DNA of 23,496 nucleotides from FEN-1279 sp964400285 (GTDB lineage: Bacteria; Bacteroidota; Ignavibacteria; Tepidaquicellales; Tepidaquicellaceae): assembly GCA_964400285.1 (NCBI GenBank), contig CAYNTK010000016.1, forward strand, positions 1 through 23,496. Reading direction: 5' to 3'. Position 1 is the first letter of the stretch; every line of letters begins with the position of its first letter. The notes under the pieces were generated by a model. That model made no database searches. It saw nothing but the letters and a program-made list of their open reading frames with translations, and was not told where the DNA came from. This document shows, piece by piece, positions 1 through 7,442 of this stretch. Made by a program: the position numbers and the translations under genes.

Positions 1-129
1 CTGTTCCAACAAATAGCAATTTGAAATTTACACACTAAATGGAACGCTATCTTTATTAAGGTATTTAAATTTTTATATTGTAATATTCAATAGATTTTAT
101 TTTTTTTAAGGTTTAGAAACAAGAAAAAT

Positions 130-3054
130 ATGTCAGAAAAGCTGTTTTTAATAGATGCAATGGCGACTATATACCGCGCCTACTTTGCAATGATTTCACG
201 CCCACTTACGAATAAGGAGGGGAAAAATACGTCTGCAGTTTACGGGTTTCTGAATTCACTTATGAAAATCCTCGATGATGAAAAGCCCGACCATATTGCT
301 GTTTGTTTCGATACCGAAGCCCCTACTTTCAGGCACAAAGAATTTCCGCAATATAAAGCCCAAAGACAGGAAATTCCTACCGATATGCCCTGGCAAATCG
401 GTAAAGTGAAAGAAGTTGTAAAAGCAATGAATATACCTCTTATAGAACTTGATGGTTATGAAGCTGATGATGTTATTGGAACTTTAGTTAAACAGGCCGA
501 AAAAGAAAATGTAACAAGTTATATGGTAACACCTGACAAAGATTTTATGCAGCTTGTTTCGGATAAAACATTTTTATATAAACCATCGAGAAATATTTCG
601 GCAGGAAAATATTCCGAATTTGAAATTGTAGGATTTGAAGGTGTTAAAAATAAATTCGGTGTAACTCCCGATAAAGTGATAGATGTACTCGGTTTAATGG
701 GTGATGCGTCGGATAACATTCCCGGGGTAAAGGGAGTGGGGGAGAAGACTGCAACTGCTTTAATTCAGGAATTCGGTTCAATAGAGAATATTTATCAGAA
801 TATCGAAAAAGTATCTAAACCGAAATTAAAGGAAAATCTTTTAACTTATAAAAAAGATGCTTTTCTTTCAAAACATCTTGTAACGATTAAAACCGACGTT
901 CCTTTAAAAATCAATTTTCATCAGTTAAACAGGAAAGAAATCAAATTACAGGAATTAATTGGACTTCTTGAAGAGTTAGATTTTAAATCATTTATAAGAA
1001 AATTTTCTTCTGTAAAAAGTGAACCAATTCCCGAAGTGATTACAAGGGAAGAAGAAACTTTAATTCCTGAAGAGTTAGAACAGGAGGAAACATCAGACGA
1101 TATTAAAATAACTATAAAAGGAGCAAAAATTGAAGGCGTTAAAGTCAATATTCCTGAAGAAAAAATTAAATTGTTGACCATAAAAGATGTTAAACATAAG
1201 TATTATACTATCAAAAATAATAACGAGTATCTTAGATTAATTAAAAAATTATCTGAACAAGAATTAATTTCATTCGATACTGAAACTACTGGGCTAAATG
1301 TATTTTCAGATAAATTAGTTGGTATGTCTTTTTCGTATCAGGAAAAAGAAGCATTTTATGTTCCTTTATACGGGGAATACAAGCCTAAGAAAAATGATAC
1401 CGGTGATTTATTCAGTGATGATAAAAAAGTTAAAGAAGATAAAATTGGTGTAGAAATAGAATTTGCTATAGAGCAACTAAAACGGATTTTAGAAAATAAA
1501 AAAATCAGGAAAGTTGGACATAATTTAAAATATGATTATTTGGTAATGAAAAATTATGGAATAGAAATGCAAAATATATTTTTCGACTCTATGGTTGCTT
1601 CTTATGTCCTATCTCCTGGAGCCGGCGATTTACACAATATGAATTCAACATCGGAGCGATACTTAAATTATACTCCAATTCATATCGAGACATTAATTGG
1701 AAAAGGAAAAGACCAAATTTCTATGGCAGAAGTTGAAATTCCTTTGATAAGTGAATATGCTTCAGAGGATGCAGATATTTCTTTACAACTTTTTCATAGA
1801 TTAAAATATGAATTACAAAAGATAAATCTATATAAACTATGTACTGATATTGAATTTCCACTTATTAAAGTACTTGCCGAAATGGAATTCGAAGGTGTAA
1901 AAATTGATGGAAAGATTTTAAAAATACTAAATCAAGAAATAATTGAAATAATTAAACAATGTGAAGATAAAATTTATAAAATTGCAGGTGAAGAGTTTAA
2001 TATTAATTCTACTCAGCAACTTTCGAGAATATTATTTAAGAAGTTAAAGCTTGTTCCAACAAAAAAAACGAAAACTGGTTTTTCCACTGATGTAAGTGTT
2101 TTAGAAGAATTGAGGTCCCAATCGGAAATAGCTCAAATATTGCTTGATTTCAGAATGTTAACTAAGTTAAAATCAACCTACATCGACGGACTTTTAAATT
2201 CAATTAATCAGCGAACTGGTAGAGTACACACTTCTTTTAATCAAATTTTAACATCAACAGGTAGATTATCGAGTAATAATCCGAATCTTCAAAATATTCC
2301 AATTCGTTCTGATGTAGGTAGAAGTATTAGGAAAGCATTTGTTCCACGTGATAATACATTTTTGATTATGTCTGCAGATTATTCTCAAGTAGAGTTAAGA
2401 ATTATGGCACACTTTTCTGAAGACGAAAATTTTATAAATGCATTTAAAAAGGGAAGAGATATACACACCGAAACAGCAATGAGAGTTTTTGGTATCGAAA
2501 ATAAAAAGGATGTAACTCTCGGAATGCGAAGAAAAGCAAAAGAAGTGAATTTTGGAATTATTTATGGGATAGGAGCTTTTGGTTTAGCGAACAGACTTGA
2601 AATACGAAATTCGGAAGCAAAAGAAATTATAGATAGATATTTTAGAGAATATCCTAAAGTTAAGGAATATATGGAAAGAACGAAAAAGTTTGCAAGACAA
2701 AATGGATATGTAGAGACTATTATGGGAAGAAGAAGATATTTATCACAAATTAATAATCAAAATCCGACCGTAAGAGCTGAAGATGAAAGAGCAGCGATTA
2801 ATATGCCTATTCAAGGAACTGCAGCAGATATGATAAAAATTGCTATGATAAATATTTTCGATGATTTTATTAAAAACCAGTATGAATCGAAAATGCTATT
2901 ACAGGTTCACGATGAGCTTGTTTTTGAAGTTAAAAAAAGTGAACTTGAAGAAGTAAAAAAATGTGTAATTAGAAATATGAAAAATGCAATTAAATTAAAT
3001 GTTCCAATTGAAGTTGAAATAGGAGAGGGAAGAAGTTGGTTTGAAGCGCATTAA
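130..3054 (+). CDS. polA: DNA polymerase I with 5'-3' and 3'-5' exonuclease domains
   Basis: DNA polymerase I fills gaps and removes RNA primers during replication and excision repair. All three domains are present in 974 residues. The 5'-3' nuclease (about 1-290) shows the acidic metal ligands D9, D61, D113/D114, D136, D138, D192 and D195, and a helix-hairpin-helix near 198-207. The 3'-5' proofreading domain (about 365-590) keeps Exo I D383/E385, Exo II D469 and Exo III Y543/D547, so proofreading looks active, unlike in Taq-type enzymes. The polymerase domain has motif A D750 in SADYSQVELR, the O-helix motif NFGIIYG and motif C HDE with D928/E929. The linker at about 295-365 is Glu/Lys-rich. 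Length fits the family. The ATG start has no clear ribosome binding site, only an A-rich leader. A Nudix gene follows 28 bases downstream and may be cotranscribed. Confidence 0.98.
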   Translation: MSEKLFLIDAMATIYRAYFAMISRPLTNKEGKNTSAVYGFLNSLMKILDDEKPDHIAVCFDTEAPTFRHKEFPQYKAQRQEIPTDMPWQIGKVKEVVKAMNIPLIELDGYEADDVIGTLVKQAEKENVTSYMVTPDKDFMQLVSDKTFLYKPSRNISAGKYSEFEIVGFEGVKNKFGVTPDKVIDVLGLMGDASDNIPGVKGVGEKTATALIQEFGSIENIYQNIEKVSKPKLKENLLTYKKDAFLSKHLVTIKTDVPLKINFHQLNRKEIKLQELIGLLEELDFKSFIRKFSSVKSEPIPEVITREEETLIPEELEQEETSDDIKITIKGAKIEGVKVNIPEEKIKLLTIKDVKHKYYTIKNNNEYLRLIKKLSEQELISFDTETTGLNVFSDKLVGMSFSYQEKEAFYVPLYGEYKPKKNDTGDLFSDDKKVKEDKIGVEIEFAIEQLKRILENKKIRKVGHNLKYDYLVMKNYGIEMQNIFFDSMVASYVLSPGAGDLHNMNSTSERYLNYTPIHIETLIGKGKDQISMAEVEIPLISEYASEDADISLQLFHRLKYELQKINLYKLCTDIEFPLIKVLAEMEFEGVKIDGKILKILNQEIIEIIKQCEDKIYKIAGEEFNINSTQQLSRILFKKLKLVPTKKTKTGFSTDVSVLEELRSQSEIAQILLDFRMLTKLKSTYIDGLLNSINQRTGRVHTSFNQILTSTGRLSSNNPNLQNIPIRSDVGRSIRKAFVPRDNTFLIMSADYSQVELRIMAHFSEDENFINAFKKGRDIHTETAMRVFGIENKKDVTLGMRRKAKEVNFGIIYGIGAFGLANRLEIRNSEAKEIIDRYFREYPKVKEYMERTKKFARQNGYVETIMGRRRYLSQINNQNPTVRAEDERAAINMPIQGTAADMIKIAMINIFDDFIKNQYESKMLLQVHDELVFEVKKSELEEVKKCVIRNMKNAIKLNVPIEVEIGEGRSWFEAH

Positions 3055-3082
3055 AGAATAACAAATTTTAATTTTATATTTT

Positions 3083-3553
3083 TTGCCAGAGATATTATCA
3101 AAATACATAGAGTGTTATGTTTATAGAAATTCCGATTTTGGAATAAAATATTTACTTTTAAAAAGAAGCGAAACCAAAGAGCCATATCCGGGAATTTGGC
3201 AAATTATTACAGGTAGATTTGAAGAAAATGAAAAAGCTTATGAAACTGCTTTGCGAGAGGTCAAAGAAGAAACGGGTTTGATACCAATAAAATGTTATGT
3301 TGCACCTAAAATGAATCAATTCTATACTCCTCATAACGATAAAATCTATTTGATACCAGTTTTTGCAGTTTTTGTGGAAGATGAAAATGTTATTTTGTCG
3401 AATGAGCATACTGAATTCGAATGGGCTTCATTTGAGATAGCATATAAAAAAATTCATTGGTATTCGCAAAAGGAAAATTTGAAAATTATTAATGACATCT
3501 TGACTGGAAAAATTGATAATACTATGATACAAATAACAGATAATAAAAAATAA
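3083..3553 (+). CDS. Nudix hydrolase, NudB-like (dihydroneopterin triphosphate pyrophosphatase type)
   Basis: A 156-residue single-domain Nudix hydrolase, expected to cleave a nucleoside diphosphate linked to another group X in the cytoplasm. The Nudix box is complete at residues 44-66: G44, five residues, E50, then REVKEETGL, which supplies the metal-binding glutamates. The segment before the box (GIWQIITG) and the C-terminal pattern (EHTEFEW followed by W/S/N-type residues) resemble NudB, which removes pyrophosphate from dihydroneopterin triphosphate in folate synthesis. Substrate assignment within Nudix families is unreliable, so this is a lean only. The start is a TTG, 28 bases after the polA stop. 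No in-frame ATG lies between that TTG and the Nudix box, so TTG is the best available start. No folate gene is adjacent. Confidence 0.88.
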   Translation: MPEILSKYIECYVYRNSDFGIKYLLLKRSETKEPYPGIWQIITGRFEENEKAYETALREVKEETGLIPIKCYVAPKMNQFYTPHNDKIYLIPVFAVFVEDENVILSNEHTEFEWASFEIAYKKIHWYSQKENLKIINDILTGKIDNTMIQITDNKK

Positions 3554-3610
3554 TTATTTATTTATACAAAAATTCTTTTTATTAATTTTTTAATTTAACA
3601 TTTATTATTT

Positions 3611-4591
3611 ATGATTGTTGTAACTGGTGGTTCTGGGTTTATCGGAAGTGCCTTAATCTGGAGATTAAATCAACTCGGAAGGAGCGATATTATAGTTGTT
3701 GACCACTTCGGAGAGAATGAAAAATTCAAAAATTTAATCCCACTTAGATTTATTGATGTATTCGACAGAGAATACTTCGGCTCGATGGTTCAAGATGGTT
3801 TCTTAAAAAATAATAAAGTTGATGTTATATATCATCTTGGTGCTTGCAGTTCGACTACAATGCTTGACTTTAATTATTTACTTCATAATAACTACGAGTT
3901 CAGTAAATTCTTGTGTGGAAATGCTTTAGAAAATAATATTAGATTTGTTTATGCTTCTTCTGCAGCAACCTATGGAGATGGAAGTAATGGTTACTCAGAT
4001 GATGAAGAAAATCTTGAACTGTTAAGACCTTTAAATGGATATGGCTATTCAAAACATTTATTCGACTTATGGATTAAAAATAATGGTTATCTGGATAAAG
4101 TTGCGGGATTAAAATATTTTAATGTTTACGGTCCGAATGAATACCACAAGAAGGAAATGAGAAGTGTTGTAAATAAATGCTTTGAGCAGATAAAAAATAC
4201 TGGAAAATCACGTTTGTTTAAATCAACAGATGTAAGCATTCCCGACGGCGAACAAAAAAGAGATTTTATTTATGTAAAAGACGCCGTTGAGATGACAATC
4301 TTTTTTGGTGAAAATAAAATTGTAAATGGTATTTATAATATTGGGACAGGAAAAGCAAATTCATTTAATTCATTTGTTAAACCAATTTTTAAAGCTCTCG
4401 GTTTAAAAGAGAACATCGAATATTTCGATATGCCTGAAATTCTTGTAGATAAATACCAAAATTTTACTCAAGCTGATATATCTAAATTACGAAATGCAGG
4501 ATATACAAAAAATATTACAGAAATAGATGATGCAGTAACTGATTACGTTTCTAATTATTTAAATAAAAAAAATCAATTTTTAAATCTATAA
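3611..4591 (+). CDS. hldD: ADP-L-glycero-D-manno-heptose 6-epimerase
   Basis: A short-chain dehydrogenase-like nucleotide-sugar epimerase that converts ADP-D-glycero-beta-D-manno-heptose to the L,D form, the last step in making the heptose donor for the LPS inner core. The N-terminus has the Rossmann signature G6-x-x-G9-x-x-G12 (TGGSGFIG). The catalytic serine pair is in YASSAATYG (S116/S117), and the YxxxK pair is Y144/K148 in GYGYSK. The region KYFNVYGPNEYHK and the downstream segment ending DFIYVKD are typical of HldD rather than of generic UDP-galactose epimerases. The 326-residue length matches the family. The start codon is ATG after an AT-rich 57-base gap with no visible Shine-Dalgarno. 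The stop lies 7 bases before the secreted deiminase gene, so the two may share a transcript although their roles look unrelated. Confidence 0.93.
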   Translation: MIVVTGGSGFIGSALIWRLNQLGRSDIIVVDHFGENEKFKNLIPLRFIDVFDREYFGSMVQDGFLKNNKVDVIYHLGACSSTTMLDFNYLLHNNYEFSKFLCGNALENNIRFVYASSAATYGDGSNGYSDDEENLELLRPLNGYGYSKHLFDLWIKNNGYLDKVAGLKYFNVYGPNEYHKKEMRSVVNKCFEQIKNTGKSRLFKSTDVSIPDGEQKRDFIYVKDAVEMTIFFGENKIVNGIYNIGTGKANSFNSFVKPIFKALGLKENIEYFDMPEILVDKYQNFTQADISKLRNAGYTKNITEIDDAVTDYVSNYLNKKNQFLNL

Positions 4592-4598
4592 AAACTTT

Positions 4599-6326
4599 AT
4601 GAAAAAATTAGTTTTATTATTTTTCTTTTTATTTTCTTTTTATAAGGTTTCTTTTGACCAAGTGCTGCCAAAAGGTTTAACACCTGAAGAGGAAAAGCTA
4701 TTTTATAATTTTATTTATCAACAATATTTTACAGATGAAGTTACTCCTCCTCCTACACCCGTAAGAACTATTGCCGAATGGGAAGAGCTTCAAGCGATGA
4801 TGATTACCTGGACTTCTTATCCGCAAATACTTGCACAAATGGTTGATTATGCCCAAGATGAATGTTTGGTATTTATTGTTTGTTCTGACTCAAATAGCGT
4901 AAAAACACAATTGACGAATTATGGTGTTCCTTTAATTAATTTAAGATTTATTATTGCCCCTTATAATTCTATATGGAGCCGTGATTATGGTCCGTGGACT
5001 GCATATACAAGCAATATCGATAGCTTAAAAATTATCGATTGGAAATACAATCGTCCCGCAAGACCGCAGGATGACCAGGTTCCTACTTATATTGCAACAT
5101 TCTTAGGTGTTCCTATTTATCAGGCAATTACAAGTCCTAATGATTTTATTGCAACAGGTGGGAATTTTATGACTGATGGTCATGGAACAGGTTTTTCCTC
5201 TAAACTTATTTTAAATGAAAATCCTACAAAAACTGAAGCTCAAATTGACACAATAATTAAAAAATATAATGGTATTAGGCGATATATAAAAATGGAAACC
5301 CTTCCTTATGACGGAATTCATCATATCGATATGCATATGAAACTACTCGATGAAGAAACTTTGCTTGTAGGTCAATATCCGACAGGTGTTTCAGATGGTC
5401 CCCAAATAGAAGCAAATTTGCAATATATTTTGAATAATTTCCAAACTTGTTTTGGAAAACCATACAAAGTTGTTAGAATTCCAATGCCACCAGATGAAAA
5501 TAATCAATATCCACCTAATTCCGATTACTTAACATATACAAATTCGACTTTCGTTAATAAAACTATAATGGTTCCGATTTATGGCTTTGCTTTGGATACT
5601 ACTGCATTAAGGATTTACAGACAAGCTTGTCCAGGTTACAGGGTTGTTGGAATAAATTGCCGTTCCATTATTTCCCTTAGCGGTGCGATTCATTGTATTA
5701 ACAAAGAGATTGGGGCTATAAATCCGATTTTGATTTCACATTCCGCTATCAGAACAGCTACTACACTAATGCCATCTTACGAAGTTAAAGCATATATAAA
5801 AAATAAAAGCGGGATTGCTAATGCAAAAGTTTATTGGACGACCGATACCACATCAGGTTTTTCACAATTGACTATGACTGCCACTGCTGATACATTCAGA
5901 GCTTATATTCCACAACAACCTCTTGGTGCAAAAATATATTACTATATTTCTGCTACATCCAATAACAGTAAAACGATTACAAAACCTTTGCCAGCACCTT
6001 CTGGAAATTTTAGATTTACAGTTACGTTACCAACTGTTGTATCGAACGGAAATGAAACCGTAAAAGAATTTAAATTATATCAAAATTATCCTAATCCTTT
6101 TAATCCCTCGACGAATATCAAATATCAAATAGCAAATAATAGTTTTGTTACTTTAAAAGTTTATGATGTGCTTGGAAAAGAAGTTGCAGTGCTCATTAAT
6201 CAATATCAAAAAGCTGGAAATTATGAAATACAATTTTCTAAAAATAATATTCCGAGCGGAATTTATTTTTATAGGATAACAGCTGGAGATTATTCTGATG
6301 TTAAGAAAATGATAGTAACAAAATAA
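4599..6326 (+). CDS. Secreted Porphyromonas-type peptidylarginine/agmatine deiminase with T9SS sorting domain
   Basis: A 575-residue exported member of the guanidino-group-modifying superfamily (PAD_porph/agmatine deiminase). These enzymes hydrolyse a guanidinium group to a ureido group plus ammonia. A signal peptide spans about 1-20 (Lys pair, then Leu/Phe-rich). The catalytic domain (about 55-380) keeps the expected residues: WSRDYGPW with D129, HHIDMH with H242 and D244, and GAIHC with nucleophile C366. YNRPARPQDD (R152, R155) resembles the arginine-containing segment that in Porphyromonas gingivalis PPAD contacts the substrate's C-terminal carboxylate. After the enzyme comes an Ig-like region (about 393-478), then a T9SS type-A sorting domain (about 490-575) with YQNYPNPFNPSTNI and a final KKMIVTK. 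Whether the substrate is peptidyl-arginine or free agmatine cannot be settled from sequence. Export argues against a purely cytoplasmic agmatine role. Seven bases follow hldD, and a terminator follows the stop. Confidence 0.9.
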   Translation: MKKLVLLFFFLFSFYKVSFDQVLPKGLTPEEEKLFYNFIYQQYFTDEVTPPPTPVRTIAEWEELQAMMITWTSYPQILAQMVDYAQDECLVFIVCSDSNSVKTQLTNYGVPLINLRFIIAPYNSIWSRDYGPWTAYTSNIDSLKIIDWKYNRPARPQDDQVPTYIATFLGVPIYQAITSPNDFIATGGNFMTDGHGTGFSSKLILNENPTKTEAQIDTIIKKYNGIRRYIKMETLPYDGIHHIDMHMKLLDEETLLVGQYPTGVSDGPQIEANLQYILNNFQTCFGKPYKVVRIPMPPDENNQYPPNSDYLTYTNSTFVNKTIMVPIYGFALDTTALRIYRQACPGYRVVGINCRSIISLSGAIHCINKEIGAINPILISHSAIRTATTLMPSYEVKAYIKNKSGIANAKVYWTTDTTSGFSQLTMTATADTFRAYIPQQPLGAKIYYYISATSNNSKTITKPLPAPSGNFRFTVTLPTVVSNGNETVKEFKLYQNYPNPFNPSTNIKYQIANNSFVTLKVYDVLGKEVAVLINQYQKAGNYEIQFSKNNIPSGIYFYRITAGDYSDVKKMIVTK

Positions 6327-6346
6327 GAATTTTAACTGTAAATAAT

Positions 6347-6384
6347 AAATGCTTACTCTTACATTAAAGAGTAAGCATTTTTAT
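6347..6384 (+). terminator. Rho-independent terminator after the deiminase gene
   Basis: A perfect 14-bp inverted repeat, AAATGCTTACTCTT (6347-6360) and its complement (6367-6380), encloses a 6-base loop and runs into a T-rich tract. It lies 20 bases past the deiminase stop and separates that gene from the TrmB-type regulator. Confidence 0.93.
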
Positions 6385-6453
6385 TTTAACATAATTTTAA
6401 TTTTCATAAATCAATATATGACTTGAAAATTATAATTAATAAAACAATATTTA

Positions 6454-6490
6454 TATAATTGTATCCCCAATATGGGGGTATAATTATAAT
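6454..6490 (+). promoter_or_regulatory. Probable operator/promoter of the TrmB-type gene: G/C-tract palindrome beside TATAAT boxes
   Basis: The 19-base near-palindrome TATCCCCAATATGGGGGTA (6462-6480) stands out sharply in AT-rich surroundings. Perfect TATAAT hexamers lie at 6454-6459, 6479-6484 and 6485-6490, so the palindrome sits inside or beside the promoter, in a position where a bound protein would control RNA polymerase access. The TACCCC...GGGGTA form resembles, from memory, operators of CsoR/RcnR-family metal or formaldehyde sensors. Which protein binds it is unknown; autoregulation by the downstream protein is equally possible. No clear -35 hexamer is seen. Confidence 0.5.
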
Positions 6491-6503
6491 ATATAAAGAA
6501 TTT

Positions 6504-7337
6504 ATGACATCGGATATTAAAAAGCAGTATCAGAAATTTATAGACTTTGGATTGACTGAACGTGAAACAAAAGTCTATATGATTTTATTGACAAAGAAAT
6601 GCTTTACAACTTCGGAACTTCAGAATTTAGTTGATATTACTCGGACGAAAATATATGAAGTTCTACAGAAAATGGTAGTAAGAGGAATTTGTACTGTTAG
6701 GTCTGTAGGCAAAATAAAATATTACGAAGCAGTAGAGCCCAAACTTGCTTTTCAAAGAGTTTTTGATAAATATAGAGAAGAGTGTCAGGGTGAATATGAT
6801 AAAAGAAAAAAGCTAAAAGACGAGTTAATTAAAGTTTTAAATCCGATTTTCGAAAAGAGTAAAGATGTGGTCAGTCCTTTGGATTTCATTGAAATTATGA
6901 AAGATAAAGAGCAGATTCAGAAAAAGTATTTGATGTGTGTAAGAGAAACAAAAAAAGAAATGCTGACTTTCAATAAAGGTCCTTATGTATGCGATACAAC
7001 AAAAAGACTTAATGAACAAATAAAGGAAGAGGTGAAGCTTTTAAAAAAAGGGTCGATTAGTAGAAATATTTACGAAGAAGATGAACTCAAAAGCCAATCG
7101 TGGTTAATGAATTGTTTGAAAGCTTTATCGAAATCAGGAAATCAGGTAAGAGTGGTTAAAACTTTACCAATAAAAATGATGGTTTTTGATGAAAGAAGAG
7201 TAATTTTACCTTTACAACAGAGTTCACCCGAAGGTAATGGAATAACACTGCTTTTTATCGAACATCATGGATTAGCTTTAGCTTGTAAATCTTTATTTAA
7301 TAGTATTTGGGAAAAAGCAGATTTTTTAAATTTTTGA
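6504..7337 (+). CDS. TrmB-family HTH transcriptional regulator
   Basis: A 277-residue DNA-binding regulator. The N-terminal winged helix-turn-helix (about residues 8-85) has the TrmB pattern: FGLTERETKVYMILL, then TSELQNLVDITRTKIYEVLQKMV as the recognition region, then the GKIKYYEAVEP wing. A charged helical linker (EECQGEYDKRKKLKDEL) probably forms a dimerising coiled coil. The C-terminal half (about 115-277) is a PLD-like/TrmB effector type of region with no recognisable ligand motif. A TTG at 6459 is in frame 45 bases upstream and would add 15 residues. I chose the ATG at 6504 because the longer form would translate the palindromic operator and TATAAT boxes, and because the family homology begins just after this ATG. 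The target genes are unknown. The next gene downstream, a secreted thioredoxin-like protein, is a candidate. Confidence 0.82.
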   Translation: MTSDIKKQYQKFIDFGLTERETKVYMILLTKKCFTTSELQNLVDITRTKIYEVLQKMVVRGICTVRSVGKIKYYEAVEPKLAFQRVFDKYREECQGEYDKRKKLKDELIKVLNPIFEKSKDVVSPLDFIEIMKDKEQIQKKYLMCVRETKKEMLTFNKGPYVCDTTKRLNEQIKEEVKLLKKGSISRNIYEEDELKSQSWLMNCLKALSKSGNQVRVVKTLPIKMMVFDERRVILPLQQSSPEGNGITLLFIEHHGLALACKSLFNSIWEKADFLNF

Positions 7338-7442
7338 TTTTATAATTATTTAAAATAAAGTAATAATAATTTTTATAATGGAGAACAAAAAGAAAAAAAC
7401 AAAATATTTAAAAACAACTTTATTAAAATTAAACTATAAGCT

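Noticed and set aside
3..45. GTTCCA/TGGAAC inverted repeat before polA
   Set aside because: Only 6 bp with a 31-base loop; too weak to separate from chance.
6459..6503. TTG start giving the TrmB-type protein 15 extra residues
   Set aside because: The added codons run through the palindromic operator and TATAAT boxes, and family similarity starts after the ATG at 6504.
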